Shown here piece by piece: positions 12,338 through 22,845 of a stretch of DNA of 64,000 bases. This DNA comes from Artemisia argyi (taxonomy: Eukaryota; Streptophyta; Magnoliopsida; Asterales; Asteraceae): the NCBI GenBank assembly GCA_030686995.1, contig CM060704.1, positions 110,490,542 to 110,554,541 of the forward strand. Direction: 5' to 3'. The translations under genes and the position numbers were made by a program. The notes under the pieces are model-generated. The model had not been told where the DNA came from, ran no database searches, and saw only the letters and a list, made by a program, of their open reading frames with translations. Numbering within the stretch: position 1 is the first letter of the stretch; each line of letters starts with the position of its first letter.

Positions 12338-12499
12338 CTTTTTCTTGTAAGTTTCATATTAATTTTCATTTCAATTACATATCTAATTAAGCAGTAGTGT
12401 AGTTACCTTTATTATTATTATTTGTTTTTGTTTCTCAGTAGCATTTGCATCATAATTAGTTTACTAGTAGCTTATTGCATCATTGCTCATAGTAGTTTT

Positions 12500-12987
12500 T
12501 GATACAAAAGTTGGGCGTTCCTAGTTTGGGCTCCTACTCTTGTACCAATTAGCTCTTAATGCTTGAAACCTGAGCACTAAGAGAGTAAACAAACACCGTT
12601 AGACTTATCGTGGGAATGTCTCCCACGATTATCCTCCGGCGTGAGAGTAAGTAATCGGTTTTAGGGTTATCGTAAAGAGTTAGGGTTTTTAATCGTACCT
12701 TTAATGAGAATTATGTCATTCTTTATATAGGCACAGAATCCTTGTAGGTTTCGTGCTTCTTATGTTTCGCACGCATGGTGCTTATCCGGTCCAAGGATCT
12801 TTATCCGTAAATAGGAGATCCTTATCTAGACCATAAATAGTTTGGTTGGGCTTGGATCTTACGTGAACCCAATCCCTTTGATAATGCGGCACAAGTTATT
12901 GTTATAATAGTCCACTCATGGTGGGTTTGGGCCTTAGTGATGTTTATCATTTGTGCTCGTGGCCCAAATATAGACTATACATCATCA
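12500..12987 (-). repeat. 3' LTR of Tat-1
   Basis: Plus strand TGATACAAAAG ... ATCATCA, 488 bp, matching 22349-22845 and 37710-38196. It contains the inverted repeat ATCGTGGGA/TCCCACGAT (12607-12629). On the minus strand a TATATAAAG box lies at 12721-12729. Confidence 0.92.
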
Positions 12988-13026
12988 TGTCCCCCCAGTC
13001 TAGTGTGCGCGGCTTGCTAGCCGCGG
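12988..13026 (-). promoter_or_regulatory. Polypurine tract and adjacent hairpin of Tat-1
   Basis: Minus strand CTGGGGGGACA abuts the 3' LTR start TGATGATG, the expected plus-strand primer. Just inside lies a GC-rich inverted repeat (GCGCGGCT ... AGCCGCGG). Both are kept in Tat-2 (38197-38235), where the hairpin loop differs while the stem is conserved. Confidence 0.8.
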
Positions 13027-13219
13027 ATGCTAGACTAATTTAAGCAACGGTAAGTGTGGCAGGAAAAGTTACCGCCCAATATTATGGACAATTTATCTAG
13101 TCTCAAATATCTTCAAAAATACCTAGGGAAATGGGGAGAGTGTCCACGTGTATATCGGGAAATGGGAAAAAGTGCATGTACCCAATCGTCTTCTAGCCAC
13201 ACGATTATGATAGTGGATT

Positions 13220-13260
13220 CCACGTGGCTAATATGCTAGGGTTTTTGTAACCCTATATAA
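13220..13260 (+). promoter_or_regulatory. Promoter of the antisense gene in Tat-1
   Basis: A palindromic G-box CCACGTGG (13220-13227) stands about 26 bases before a TATA box CCCTATATAA (13251-13260), 143 bases upstream of the ATG at 13403. Tat-2 keeps the same arrangement at 38429-38470. In plants G-boxes bind bZIP/bHLH factors (light, ABA); function here is an inference. Confidence 0.65.
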
Positions 13261-13402
13261 GCATCGCCTCCCATTTTACTAAAGAACACACAGTAAAAAC
13301 ACACTTCTGCCATTTTCAAATTTCTTCAAAGCGTTTTTCAAAAAGAGCAACTGTTTTATTAGGTAACCGTGAATACACGCTTTTATTATTATTCTCTTAG
13401 AA

Positions 13403-15944
13403 ATGGTTCGCCAATTACACGAGTTTCCATCTAAAATGGACGAGGATGAACTGCGTCAGTTCTCCTCTGATTATTTCATTCCTCTTGACGTGCATCCGGT
13501 TGTACCGGAGGCCAACGCGTGCATCGCGGATTTCCCTGAGGGAAAGATAGGGTTATATACGTACTTCTTCGAATATGCGAACCAGCGCGTACCCGTATCT
13601 TTATTCTTGAGCAATTTGCTCAATTACTACCGCCTGCACATTTCCTAGCTGCACTGTATAGGTGCGGCGAAAGTTTCAAATTTTGAAATAAACTGTCGGT
13701 TGCTTGCGGTCAACCCTACTATTAACCTATTCCGTGCGTTTTACCGCACAACGTGGTCGCATGGATGGGTTTCTTTTACAAAGCGCGGTGGGCGCCTTCA
13801 GTGTTATACGGAGAAGGTGGATTCCCTTAGGGATTGGAGGGAAAAATTTTTCTAGGTAGATGATATAGTATTTCCCTCGCCGTTTGAGTTTTATACTCAA
13901 TTGACGCTGCCAAGGGATGAGCGCCCTTTGCCCGGTTCATATAGCGTGGAGGATGCGGATACGATTGATGCTAACCGCATCCCCATTAACCCCTACCCTG
14001 AGGAGTTTTTGGTTCACATGGGGCTAAGTCGCAACTATTTCCATGGTTCTGACGAGGTTCCAACCTTCATTGATGAGAGCGGCCGGGGTGGGTGCTTGTC
14101 CCTTTTATTTGTTCGCTTCAATAATGTAAGTGTTCCTGTATATGTAGTTTCAATAACAAAGCTGTTTTTTGTTATTTGCTCATGTGTTGCGCAAAGATGG
14201 ATTTGTTCGCCGTGGTGAAGCTTGAGAAGCTAAAGCAGGTGACGGTGGGTGTGCGTCCCTTGAGGGATGATGAGGAACCCATTCTGGAGGCTACTGCGGG
14301 ACACATAACTGTGTTGGCGCAAGCTGGTCCCGAAGATTCTCCTCCCGTTGCTGCGCTTATGACGCCCGTGCAGAGCGTGCCTCCTACTGGGGAGCCGTCT
14401 CACGTGGTGGAGGAGTTGCGTGCTGAGTCCTCTGACAGCGTGGAGGTTTTGGAGCCTGAGATTGTAGCGCAGGGTGTAAAGCGCAAGGGAGAGGCTAATG
14501 GCGCTGGTACTTCCAAGAGGAGGCGTCATCTCATCACGGATGAAGAGTCGGCCGCAGAAGATGACACATCCGCTACTGGCATGGATAAGGAGATTGCAAA
14601 GGCTTCTCCCCTTCTGTAAGTGATATCCATGTTTTCTCTCTCTCTCTCTTTTTTTATTACTTGTAGTAACATGCTTATGCTTTGTAGTGACCATGCTGCA
14701 GAGGGTGATGTGGCATTTGTGGAAAGCGTGTCCCCCTCAGGATGCAAACGTGGAGGAGACAGCGAAGGTGGCTGGGAAGGTGTCTGCACAGCAGTTGATG
14801 GAGGAGCTGGCTGCTGCTGCTGAGCGTCAGACTGAGTTGGTCGCTCAGTTGAAGACGCGGTATGTTGGGGAGAGCAGCAACCTCGCACAGAAGGACGAGG
14901 AGATTGCCCTGCTCCGTGCGCAGTTAGCTGATGCGCGAGCGAATGTAGGGGCCGTCAAGGCGCATGCTGAGAAGGTCACTGATGAGAAGTTGACCATGAT
15001 GGCTGATCTGCAACATGCGCGCGGGGAGCTGCATCAGTTCAGGTCGAACCTTACTTGGGGGGTAAGGTATCTGGAGGAGAAAAAGGCTGAGCACTTCGGT
15101 CATATTGATGAATTTCGCGCTCGCATGGAGAAAGCGCTGAAGGAGCAGGAGGACAAGCTGCGTAGCCTAAGTATAGAATACGATGAGGAGTTATATCCTC
15201 ATCTTATGTCTACAATCGCTGAGCGCAGGTATCTTTTGTATATTCCGCAATGTTGCCTTACTATGTGTATTAATGTTCCTCTTTGCTTCTAATGCATCCT
15301 TTGTTTGCTTGTGTAGGTGGTTGATCAGACATGGTTTGCGCCTGGCTGCGATGGACACTTTAAAGTCCCCGGAGGTGTTGGAGACCTTTGGGAAGGTTGT
15401 TGAGTGCGCCGTGGAGCGTGGTAGGGCGCAAGCTATGGAGGAGCTCCATGAGGCGAAGATGCTGACCGTGGCACTTGCCGAGGTGCCCGGCTATAAGGTG
15501 GACGCGTATGACAAGCTAGTGAAGGCTATGGAGGGGATGAAGCTGCTTGAGCTTCCACATATTGCGCGGCTGGAGCGCGACCAGGATTACCCCATAAAGT
15601 TGATTATGGAGGGGTTAACCCTGGGGAGGCACATCTTGGAGGATGCGGAGGCTCAGCCAGACTTTTTTCTAAAGCCTGACGAATCGCAGCTGCAGGTTCC
15701 AATCTTTGCGCAGCCGCGTGATATATTGAACCCCTTGGTTCTTGAGAAGGAGGTTCCCCTGAAGGAGGTCTTGGAACTTTATGCGGAGAGGGCGGCCAAG
15801 AAAAAAGGTGTTACGGGAAAGGCCATCCTATGTGGTGTAGGCGCTGTGCATATCCCCAGATCAGATGGAGTTGCGGTCAGCGTGGCGACCGTATCGCCTA
15901 AGGATGCGTTACTTTTGAGGAAGCTCCGCTGCCCCAGAATATAG
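13403..15944 (+). pseudogene. Antisense spliced gene of Tat-1 (gypsy-associated 'Transposase_28'-like protein)
   Basis: Opposite to gag-pol, between integrase and the 3' LTR. Proposed exons are 13403-14125, about 14194-14615, 14688-15228 and 15317-15944, joined at GTAAGT, GTAAGT and GTATCT donors and at AG acceptors. Splicing is inferred from protein continuity and from Tat-2. The first exon resembles the plant family Pfam lists as 'putative gypsy type transposon'. The middle is acidic with a KRKGEA/KRRRH basic patch that could be a nuclear signal. Exon 3 is a long coiled coil (LAAAAERQTELVAQL onward). The last exon has conserved DQDYPIKLIMEGLTLG and DILNP motifs. Defects: stop codons at about 13646 (CAG to TAG against Tat-2) and 13852, a lost C in the C-run near 14735, a deletion near the C-terminus, and intron 1 acceptor GCAG changed to GCAA. 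Biochemical role unknown. Confidence 0.75.
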
Positions 15945-16634
15945 TCCTGAGCACCGTCATAGTGTGTAGATATAGGCTTTTTGTAACTTGTAAATGTATA
16001 GCATTGTATAAATAACAAATTGTATCTTTTGTTTGTGTGTTATGGTATCCATTCTTAAATTGTTATTCTTTGTGTGAAAAGATCAATTAAGATGCTCGTT
16101 GGGACCCATACTTAAATTAAGTGCGTGACTTAAAAACAAATCATAAGTATGAAAAATAGACTTGCATTATTTTGCAGAGACTTATTAAATGACCAAGAGT
16201 CTTGGCTCATAATTTGCTATGCCTGTACGGTGTACGTGACATTGCACATCCTTCGTGGGATGCGTCTAGAAAACTTACTTCAACATCTTGAAGGTAAGGC
16301 GCTTAGCAAGGATGCATGATCCAATGTTGATGGGTTTGCAACCCTTTTACTCAACGAGTTAGTTAGTAGGTTTACTCATCCTTTCTGCCATCGTGGGTCT
16401 TAATAAGTGCATGCACGCCATGTAGGCAAAATATAAAATAACAATATTGAAACGTAATCAACATGTACGCAATAAAGTAAAGTGTGTTATGGAGTTAGCT
16501 AGAAACCACAACATTTTATTAATACTTGCAAGTTTTAAAAGACAATTCCTAAGAAAAAAATAAAATTCAAAGACAAACATTTATTAGGCACGTACTAAAG
16601 TGCGAAGTTGTCTGTTTGTGGGTCGTAGCCTTTC
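15945..16634. other. Convergent spacer between antisense gene and integrase in Tat-1
   Basis: About 690 bases between two converging reading frames, equivalent to 41172-41874 in Tat-2. AT-rich with ATAAATAA-like words near 16005 that could serve as a poly(A) signal for the antisense gene. No ORF or structural RNA recognised. Confidence 0.5.
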
Positions 16635-17798
16635 CTAAAGATAGCATCTTTTTAGATTGCAGATATTCCAAGTGCGCGCCAGCTCGTGACTTTCCATATC
16701 GCGCAACCTGTATGCACCATTACCTAGTGCATCTGTGACCTCATAGGGTCCTTCCCATTTAGGTCTAAGCTTGCCTGTGTCTTCTGCGTGGCTTGCATCA
16801 TTAGCGCGGTATACAAAGTCTCCTGGCCTGAAGGAAGTGTGTTTGACCTTTGAATCATAATACTTCTTCATTTTTGCTTTAGTCTTTGCCTCACGTATAG
16901 CTGCGCGTTCACGCCTTTCTTCCAGCAAGTCCAAGTCTATGCGCCGCTCCTCGTCATTTGTTGTGACGTTTATCTCCGCTGTACGGATAGTTGGCATTCC
17001 AATTTCAGCTGGTATGACAGCTTCTGTTCCATAGACAAGAGAAAATGGTGTGTCTCCGATACTGGTTTTGATTGTGGTGCGGTGCGCCCATAAAACATGT
17101 GACAATTAGTCCACCCATTTTCCTTTGTGTCTATCAAGGCGCGCTTTTATTCCTTCGCGTAAACTGTGATTCGCGTGTTCAACCAAGTCATTGGTTTGTG
17201 GGTGTTTTACTGAAGCAAAGTGTTGTGTGATGTTCAATTGTGCGCACCAATGTTTGAATGGGTTATCGCAGAATTGTTTTCCATTATCTGATATAATTTC
17301 CCTAGGTAGTCCGAAGCAACACACAATATTGTCCCACACGAAGCATTTTACTTGGTTGCCAGTGATGCTCACCACTGCTTTTGCCTCAATCCACTTTGTA
17401 AAGTAGTTTATGGCTACGATGAAGAACTTCAATCCTCCCGCAGCAACTGGGAAGGGGCCTGCTATATCAATGCCCCATTTATAGAATGGCCATGGTGAGG
17501 TAATGGGGGTTAACTCTTGTTGTGGTCGGTGCGGAATTGGCCTGTGTACTTGGCAATTACTGCATTTCTTTATCATATCTCGCGCGTCGAGGTGCATAGT
17601 AGGCCAAAAATATCCTGATCGCAGGGCGCGCCCCACAACGGACCGTGGTCCCGAGTGCATGCTACATGACCCAGCGTGGATTTCGCGATGTACATAATCT
17701 GCTTGAAGAGGTCCAACACATCGGAGCCAAGGTTTTATGAATGAACGTCGATATAGGATGCCATCTCGTAATTCAAATCTCTGCGCTGTGCGTCGCAC
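16635..17798 (-). pseudogene. Integrase of Tat-1, one internal stop
   Basis: One frame interrupted by TAA at 17106-17108; Tat-2 has GAA there. N-terminal part: zinc-binding CSNCQVHRP (an HHCC-type finger) and the core. Catalytic acidic residues are seen in WGIDIAGPF, IISDNGKQFCD and NDLVEHANHS (family usually NGLVERANRS). C-terminal part (16635-17105) carries the WAHRTT..GDTPFSLVYG motif and the GPYEV..GAYRL region of gypsy integrases. The frame is continuous with the RNase H frame upstream, which is separated from it only by TGA at 17802-17804. It would insert the cDNA in the nucleus; this copy cannot make it full length. Confidence 0.9.
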
Positions 17799-17801
17799 CC
17801 T

Positions 17802-18482
17802 TCAAGCGTCCTTTTGCTCTTGTGGTAAAATTCCTTTGCTAATAAATTTGATGATAGGTGTCATCCACGTGGGATCCTGTTCTTCTATCACCGTGGATAC
17901 TTCCATCTCCAAGATTGATTTATTTTTCAGAGTTTCTACCAATACTTGTTTTGATAGGTACGCAAAGCTTGTAGATGCGATCTTGCTAAGCGCGTCAGCT
18001 TTCCTGTTGTCTCCTCTAGGTACTTGTTTTATTGTGAACCTATCAAAGCTCTGAATTAAAGATTTGGTTTTTTCAAGGTATTGGATCATATGTTCATCCT
18101 TGGCTTCATATTCACCAAACACATGGTTAGCTACTAGTCTGGAATCTATATTTGCCTCTAGGTTGCGTACACCCATTTGAATTGCAATGCGCAGTCCAAC
18201 GAGTAGGGCTTCGTATTCTGCCTCATTGTTTGTGGCTGTGAATTCGAAGCGCAATGCGTAGGTGAACTCCATCCCCTCTGGATTAGTAAGGATAAGGCCT
18301 GCGCCTGATCCATCCATGCATGAGGATCCGTTTGTAAATAGAATCCATGGTTCTTGTAACTCTGTTTTGCTTGTTGAAGGTGGAGTATCGGTATCTGGCT
18401 TTTCAACAATAAAGTCAGCTAATATCTGCCCCTTGATTGCAGTGCATGGTCTATACGAGATGTTATATTCGCTCAACAACAC
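17802..18482 (-). pseudogene. Archaeal-type second RNase H domain of Tat-1
   Basis: The region LFTNGSSCMDGSGAGLIL, then NNEAEYEALLVGL, then NIDSRLVANHV and a DNRKADALSKIAS end is the RVT_3-like RNase H found downstream of the ordinary RNase H in Tat elements. The first catalytic Asp of the usual F(x)DGSS motif reads Asn here (FTNGSS). It is read in the same frame as RT and integrase, ended by a TGA (CGA in Tat-2). Presumed to add RNA/DNA hybrid cleavage during reverse transcription. Confidence 0.85.
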
Positions 18483-18539
18483 ACTCCACTTTTGTAGCCG
18501 TCCTGATGCGTCAGGTTTAGAGATAACTTGTTTGATGGG

Positions 18540-19769
18540 CTAGTCCGTGATTACAGCTATTGGGTGCGCCTGAAAGTATCTGCGCAGTCTTTTAGCTGCA
18601 AATACTAGAGCTAAGACCAGCTTTTCCATGGCGCTGTAGTTAGTCTCTGTTTTCTTTAGTGCCTTGCTTACAAAGTATATGGGTGTTTGAACGGAGTTCC
18701 TATCTGTCAATAGTACTACGCTAACTGCTCCATGGGTTGCAGATAAGTACATTATCAACTCTTTCCCTGGTCGCGGTGCGACAAGTTTGGGAAGTGATGC
18801 GAGATGTTGTTTTAGTTGTTGGAAGGCTTCCTCTGCCTCCTCAATCCAACGAAAGTCTCCTTTTTTTGTGCACTTCGTGAGTGTTTTGAAGAGAGGAAGT
18901 GACTTGTTTGCTGACTTGGATAAAAGACGGTTTAGCCCAGCTAGCTTTCCGTTTAATGATTGGACTTCTTTCAATGTGCGCGGTGAGGGAAGATCGATGA
19001 CAGCTTTTGTCTTCTCTGGGCAAGGTTTCATGCCATCAGGTTCTATTAAATACCCAAGGAACATGCCTTCTGTCGCGTCAAAGGTGCACTTCTTGGGGTT
19101 TAACTTCATGTTTATTTTTCCCAATGTTTTGAACGTCTCCTCAATGTCGCGCACCAATTCTTCCTCTGTGTGGCTTTTGATGACAAGGTCATCAACATAG
19201 ACTTCCAAGTTGCGACCTACTTGTTTTTCAAAAGCCATGTCCACCAATCGCTGGTATGTTGCGCCTGCGTTCTTTAGACCAAAGGGCATTTTTGTATAGC
19301 AAAAGACCCCTTGACTCGTGTGAAAGGCTATTTTCTATTCATCTTCTTCAGCCATCTGAATTTGGTGGTATCCTTTGTATGCATCTAGGAAGCACTTAAA
19401 GGGATATCCACACAGAGATTCTACCATCCAGTCTATCTCTGGCAGTAGGTAGCAGTCCTGTGGACATGCTTTATTGAGGTCAGTGAAGTCCACGCACATC
19501 CTCCAACTGCCATCACTCTTCTTGACCATCACTGGATTGGAAGCCAGTCGTGATAGTAGACTTCGTGCATAATACCTGCGTCTACGAGTTTGTGTACTTC
19601 CTCCAGGATGGCTTTTACGCGATCTGGAGCCTGGCCACTCTTCTTCTGTCGTATTGGGGGATATCCTTGTCGGATTCGTAGCTTGTGCTCTGTAATAGAG
19701 CGTGGCACTCCAGTCATGTGCTTTGTTTCCTACGCAAAGATACTTAGGTTCTTTTGCAAGAGTGCGCAC
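18540..19769 (-). pseudogene. Reverse transcriptase and RNase H of Tat-1
   Basis: RT motifs in order: SDGSWRMCVDFTDLNKACP, FLDAYKGYHQIQM, MPFGLKNAGATYQR and VYVDDLVIKS, so all three catalytic aspartates are present. Then comes an RNase H of the RT_RNaseH_2 type ending at AHPIAVITD. Breaks: TAG at 19335-19337 after the EEDE run, TAG at 18540-18542 (CAG expected), and a frame change near 19530-19545, where the N-terminal RT segment (read to about 19717 in the protease frame) leaves the RT frame. Confidence 0.88.
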
Positions 19770-20443
19770 ACAGCTGCTTTACCTTTGTTAGATAAAGATA
19801 CTTCAATCGATATTTTTTGATCTGGGTAATCAGGATGAATGGCGACCTTGAAGTTTGGTACTTTTGCTGCGCGCTGTTCTGGAATATGCTCCACCTCACT
19901 AGTCACCGCGTTATATTCCTTAAGCGGCACCCTGGTATTGTAGAGGGTGACAATCCCTCCTTCTACTGGAAATTTGAGCATCCCATGTGCTGTGGATGGT
20001 ACAGCGCGCATGGATGATATTCCTGGTCTCCCAATGATACCGTTGTATGGTGAAGGAGACTTGATTATCATGAATTTTATCCATGTTGCTGTAGAGTGTT
20101 GTTCATCGCCCACCACTACAAGTAATCGTAATTGCCCCATAGGCCATATCTTTTCTCCTGTAAAGCCAGTCAGCGACGTCGTGGCCGGTATTAACTGACT
20201 TTGTATCTCAGGTCGTAGCCTTTTGAAGCAGTGCTCATATAGGATGTCTTCGGATGCCCCTCCATCGATATACATGCGGCGAATCTCGTGTCCCCCAGTA
20301 TGTATCTCGATGGTTAGTGGCTTTACTACTGCGTTGTCCGCAGCTAGAGTGGGGAAGGATATCTCGTTCTCCGAAGAGAATTTTTGGCTGACTTTTTGAT
20401 TTGTTTTGCGCTGCCATGACTGTATCATGTAGATGATATCCAC
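19730..20443 (-). pseudogene. Protease region of Tat-1
   Basis: Holds the retroviral-type aspartic protease signature YIDGGASEDILYEHCF and a downstream IIGRPGI motif, as in Tat/Ogre proteases. It cleaves the gag-pol polyprotein. It is read in the same frame as gag and ends at a TAG that looks like a mutated Trp codon (FAW expected). The connecting segment to RT follows in the same frame to about 19540. Confidence 0.85.
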
Positions 20444-20476
20444 TTTATCTTTCGAAGGTTCCTTTTTAACTCCACT

Positions 20477-22300
20477 CTATTGTTTGTCCTTCCCTTCTTT
20501 AATGTTTTTAACGAGGTGATCCATTCTACCATCCTTTACTAATTTGTCAATTAGTTGTCGTAGCTGGACACACTCGTTGGTGGTTTGGCCCTTTTGTCCA
20601 TGGCATTCGCAGTATCCGTTCCCTAAACGCTTGTCCTCTGGGGTGCGCATTGGTGGTGATTTTGGGAAGTTTGCACCTTCTGTTACAAATATTTCCCTCG
20701 GAGTCTTTGTGAGGGGTGTATACTTGTCATTATATCTTCCACTTCCCTGACTGTGATAATTCTTGCTGCGATTGCTGCTTTGATCATTGGATTGTCTCCT
20801 AGGCTGTTCTTGTTGCCTATAATTTGAGTAGCCTTTTTTACTGTCCGCAGCGGCCGCTTCTCCTTGGATGAAGGATCTTGTGCGCTTCATTAGCTCATCG
20901 AAGGTTTGGGGAACCTTGTCATTTAACTTCCGAATGAGTTCTGAGTTATTAATCCCATTCATGAACCATGAAATTTTTAGGACTTCCGGACACGCTTTGA
21001 CATGTATACACTCATCTTTGAAGCGTTCCATATAAGCGCTGGTTGATTCCCCCTGGCGTTGTTTTACTCTGGCTAATTCAACAAGGATTTTAGCGCACTT
21101 CTTTCTTTGGGTGAAGTTTAAGCGGAATGCTTTTCGCAACTCTTCGAACCCGTCTATGCTCCTTCGTGGAAGCTTGCTAAACCAAGTCCGCGCGTTCCCT
21201 ACTAATGTGGAGTTAAACGTATGACACCACACAGGTTATGGCCAATTTTCGATAGTAGCAGCGGATTCGAAAATTTTTAGGTGATCATCCGGATCACCTG
21301 TTCCATCATATGTTTTAACATTAGTGGGCATGCGGCTTCTCTTATGATCGGAGTAATCGCTGATGCGTCGTGTAAATGCATCAACTTTCTGGCGACGCCA
21401 CGGGAGAGATATGTCTTCGTCTTCTTTCTCGCGACGTCTTCCTCTCGACTTCCAGTGTCCTGTTTCTTTGTCCTCGCTGTCTGAGGAGTCACTGGAGGGA
21501 AGGTTATCTCTTTTGCGGCGCTTGCGCCGGCTTTCCTCAGAAGAAGAGCTTGAGGGGCTTTCACTTGGGGAAATTCGCCTTCCTAACCTGTCGTGAATTC
21601 TTCTGCTCCCAGACCTGGAGGAGCCCTCGCTTGGTGAATGTTAACGTCCAAGTCTGTCTTGTATCCTTCGACTACCAAGTCTGGAGTGAACATTCGTGCG
21701 CCTCTCGCCATCTTCATATTCTTTTGAGTACTGTGAATCAGATACTGTACCAGGTCTATCATAGATATTGGTACGTCTTTCGTTATTTTCGCGCCCCCCT
21801 CTTTGGTTGCGCGGTGGTGATGTTTCGCGTTCAGGACCAAAGTTGAGTCGGGCTTGTAGGCTCATACTTGACCTTCTCCTTGCCTCTTCTTGTATGAGGG
21901 CGGTTAGAGTTTCGTAATTTTGGGACACAAAATTACTCAGAGTTAAATCAGGTGTGTCCTCATCCGCTGCAAGGATTTCTGCCTCCACATTAGGCGCCCT
22001 ATCTCGGTTGGGTGCGCCAGGTGGCACAGTGTTGTCCACTATAGGTGCCGTTTGATGGGGAGTATTGAAGAGAGTGCGTTGAAGTTCTTCAACGCTTGGG
22101 ACCCCCGTGGTGGCTTGAATAGTTCTCGTAGGCAATTCCACCACTGGGAGAGGTAGGGTTGGTCCCGTTTCTTGGTGACCAGGCGCACTAGTTGTTCTAG
22201 AGGCCTGCCTAGAGGTCAAATCTTGAGGATTCTTCCTCTGGGGGTCACGTGTTTTTTCCAACTGCGGAGTCCGCTGGCTTGAGTTTTTGTTCTTCGTCAT
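20477..22300 (-). pseudogene. gag of Tat-1, frameshifted
   Basis: Starts at an ATG 49 bases inside the 5' LTR/PBS. The N-terminal 219 codons are low-complexity and charged. The frame then shifts (21277-21564 lies in another frame) and returns for 20477-21232, a recognisable Retrotrans_gag domain (NARTWFSKLPRRSIDGFEEL, then MERFKDECI..VKACPEVLKI). The tail has a degenerate zinc knuckle CECHGQKGQTTNECVQL. It forms the virus-like particle in the cytoplasm. At least two frameshifts make it non-functional. Confidence 0.85.
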
Positions 22301-22325
22301 TCTAGTTCTTAGTTCTTAGTGTAGG

Positions 22326-22343
22326 GTCCCACGGAAGGCGCCA
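22326..22343 (-). other. Primer-binding site of Tat-1
   Basis: Minus strand TGGCGCCTTCCGTGGGACC begins five bases inside the 5' LTR end. TGGCGCC sites are typical of Tat/Athila elements and pair with a tRNA other than initiator Met; I do not assign the tRNA. Confidence 0.8.
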
Positions 22344-22348
22344 CTTGT

Positions 22349-22845
22349 TGATACAAAAGTTGGGCGTTCGCCGCGTTCCTAGTTTGGGCTCCTGCTCTTG
22401 TACCAATTAGCTCTTAATGCTTGAAACCAGCGCACTAGGAGAGTAAACAAACACCGTTAGACTTATCGTGGGATTGTCTCCCACGATTATCCTCCGGCGT
22501 GAGAGTAAGTAATCGGTTTTAGGGTTATTGTAAAGAGTTAGGGTTTTTAATCGTACCTTTAATGAGAATTATGTCATTCTTTATATAGGCGCAGAATCCT
22601 TGTAGGTTTCGTGCTCCTTACGTTTCGCACGCATGGTGCTTATCCGGTCCAAGGATCTTTATCCGTAAATAGGAGATCCTTATCTAGACCATAAATAGTT
22701 TGGTTGGGCTTGGATCTTACGTGAGCCCAATCCCTTTGATAATGCGGCCCAAGTCATTGTTATAACAGTCCACTCATGGTGGGTTTGGGCCTTAGTGATG
22801 TTTATCATTTGGGCTCGTGGCCCAAATATAGACTATACGTCATCA
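22349..22845 (-). repeat. 5' LTR of Tat-1
   Basis: 497 bp, matching the left LTR except for scattered changes and a small insertion after GGGCGTTCG. The minus-strand TATA box (CCTATATAAAGA) is at 22579-22590 and would drive gag-pol. Confidence 0.92.

Larger units (their letters stand above)
10934..12499. other. Non-coding spacer between two retrotransposons
   Basis: No credible gene. 11340-11815 is a run of degenerate repeats (see separate entry). 12100-12260 is rich in AAGCTTAT words like those at 370-1900 and 23100-24080. 12285-12337 has two perfect short hairpins. The locus continues at 22846 after the Tat insertion. Confidence 0.5.
12500..22845 (-). mobile_element. Tat-lineage Ty3/gypsy retrotransposon, full length (Tat-1)
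   Basis: A 10.3-kb element with LTRs 12500-12987 and 22349-22845. Minus-strand order: 5' LTR, PBS TGGCGCCTTCCGTGGGACC, gag, protease, RT, RNase H, a second archaeal-type RNase H, integrase, then an opposite-strand gene, polypurine tract and 3' LTR. Two RNase H domains, a TGGCGCC primer site and an antisense ORF between pol and the 3' LTR are known marks of the Tat group (Ogre, Retand, Grande, RIRE2). The pol frame has several nonsense codons and a frameshift, so this copy is dead. Flanks read AGTAGTTTT left and GTAGTATTT right: GTAGT may be the target duplication, but it does not abut the left LTR exactly. Confidence 0.9.

Noticed and set aside
14230..14888. Long minus-strand frames opposite the antisense gene in Tat-1 (also 39371-39829 in Tat-2)
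   Set aside because: They overlap exons of the plus-strand gene, share no family motif and are not conserved in length; they are mirror frames of low-stop coding sequence.
17191..21846. Plus-strand frames across Tat-1 gag-pol
   Set aside because: They mirror the minus-strand RT, integrase and gag frames, whose motifs are clear.
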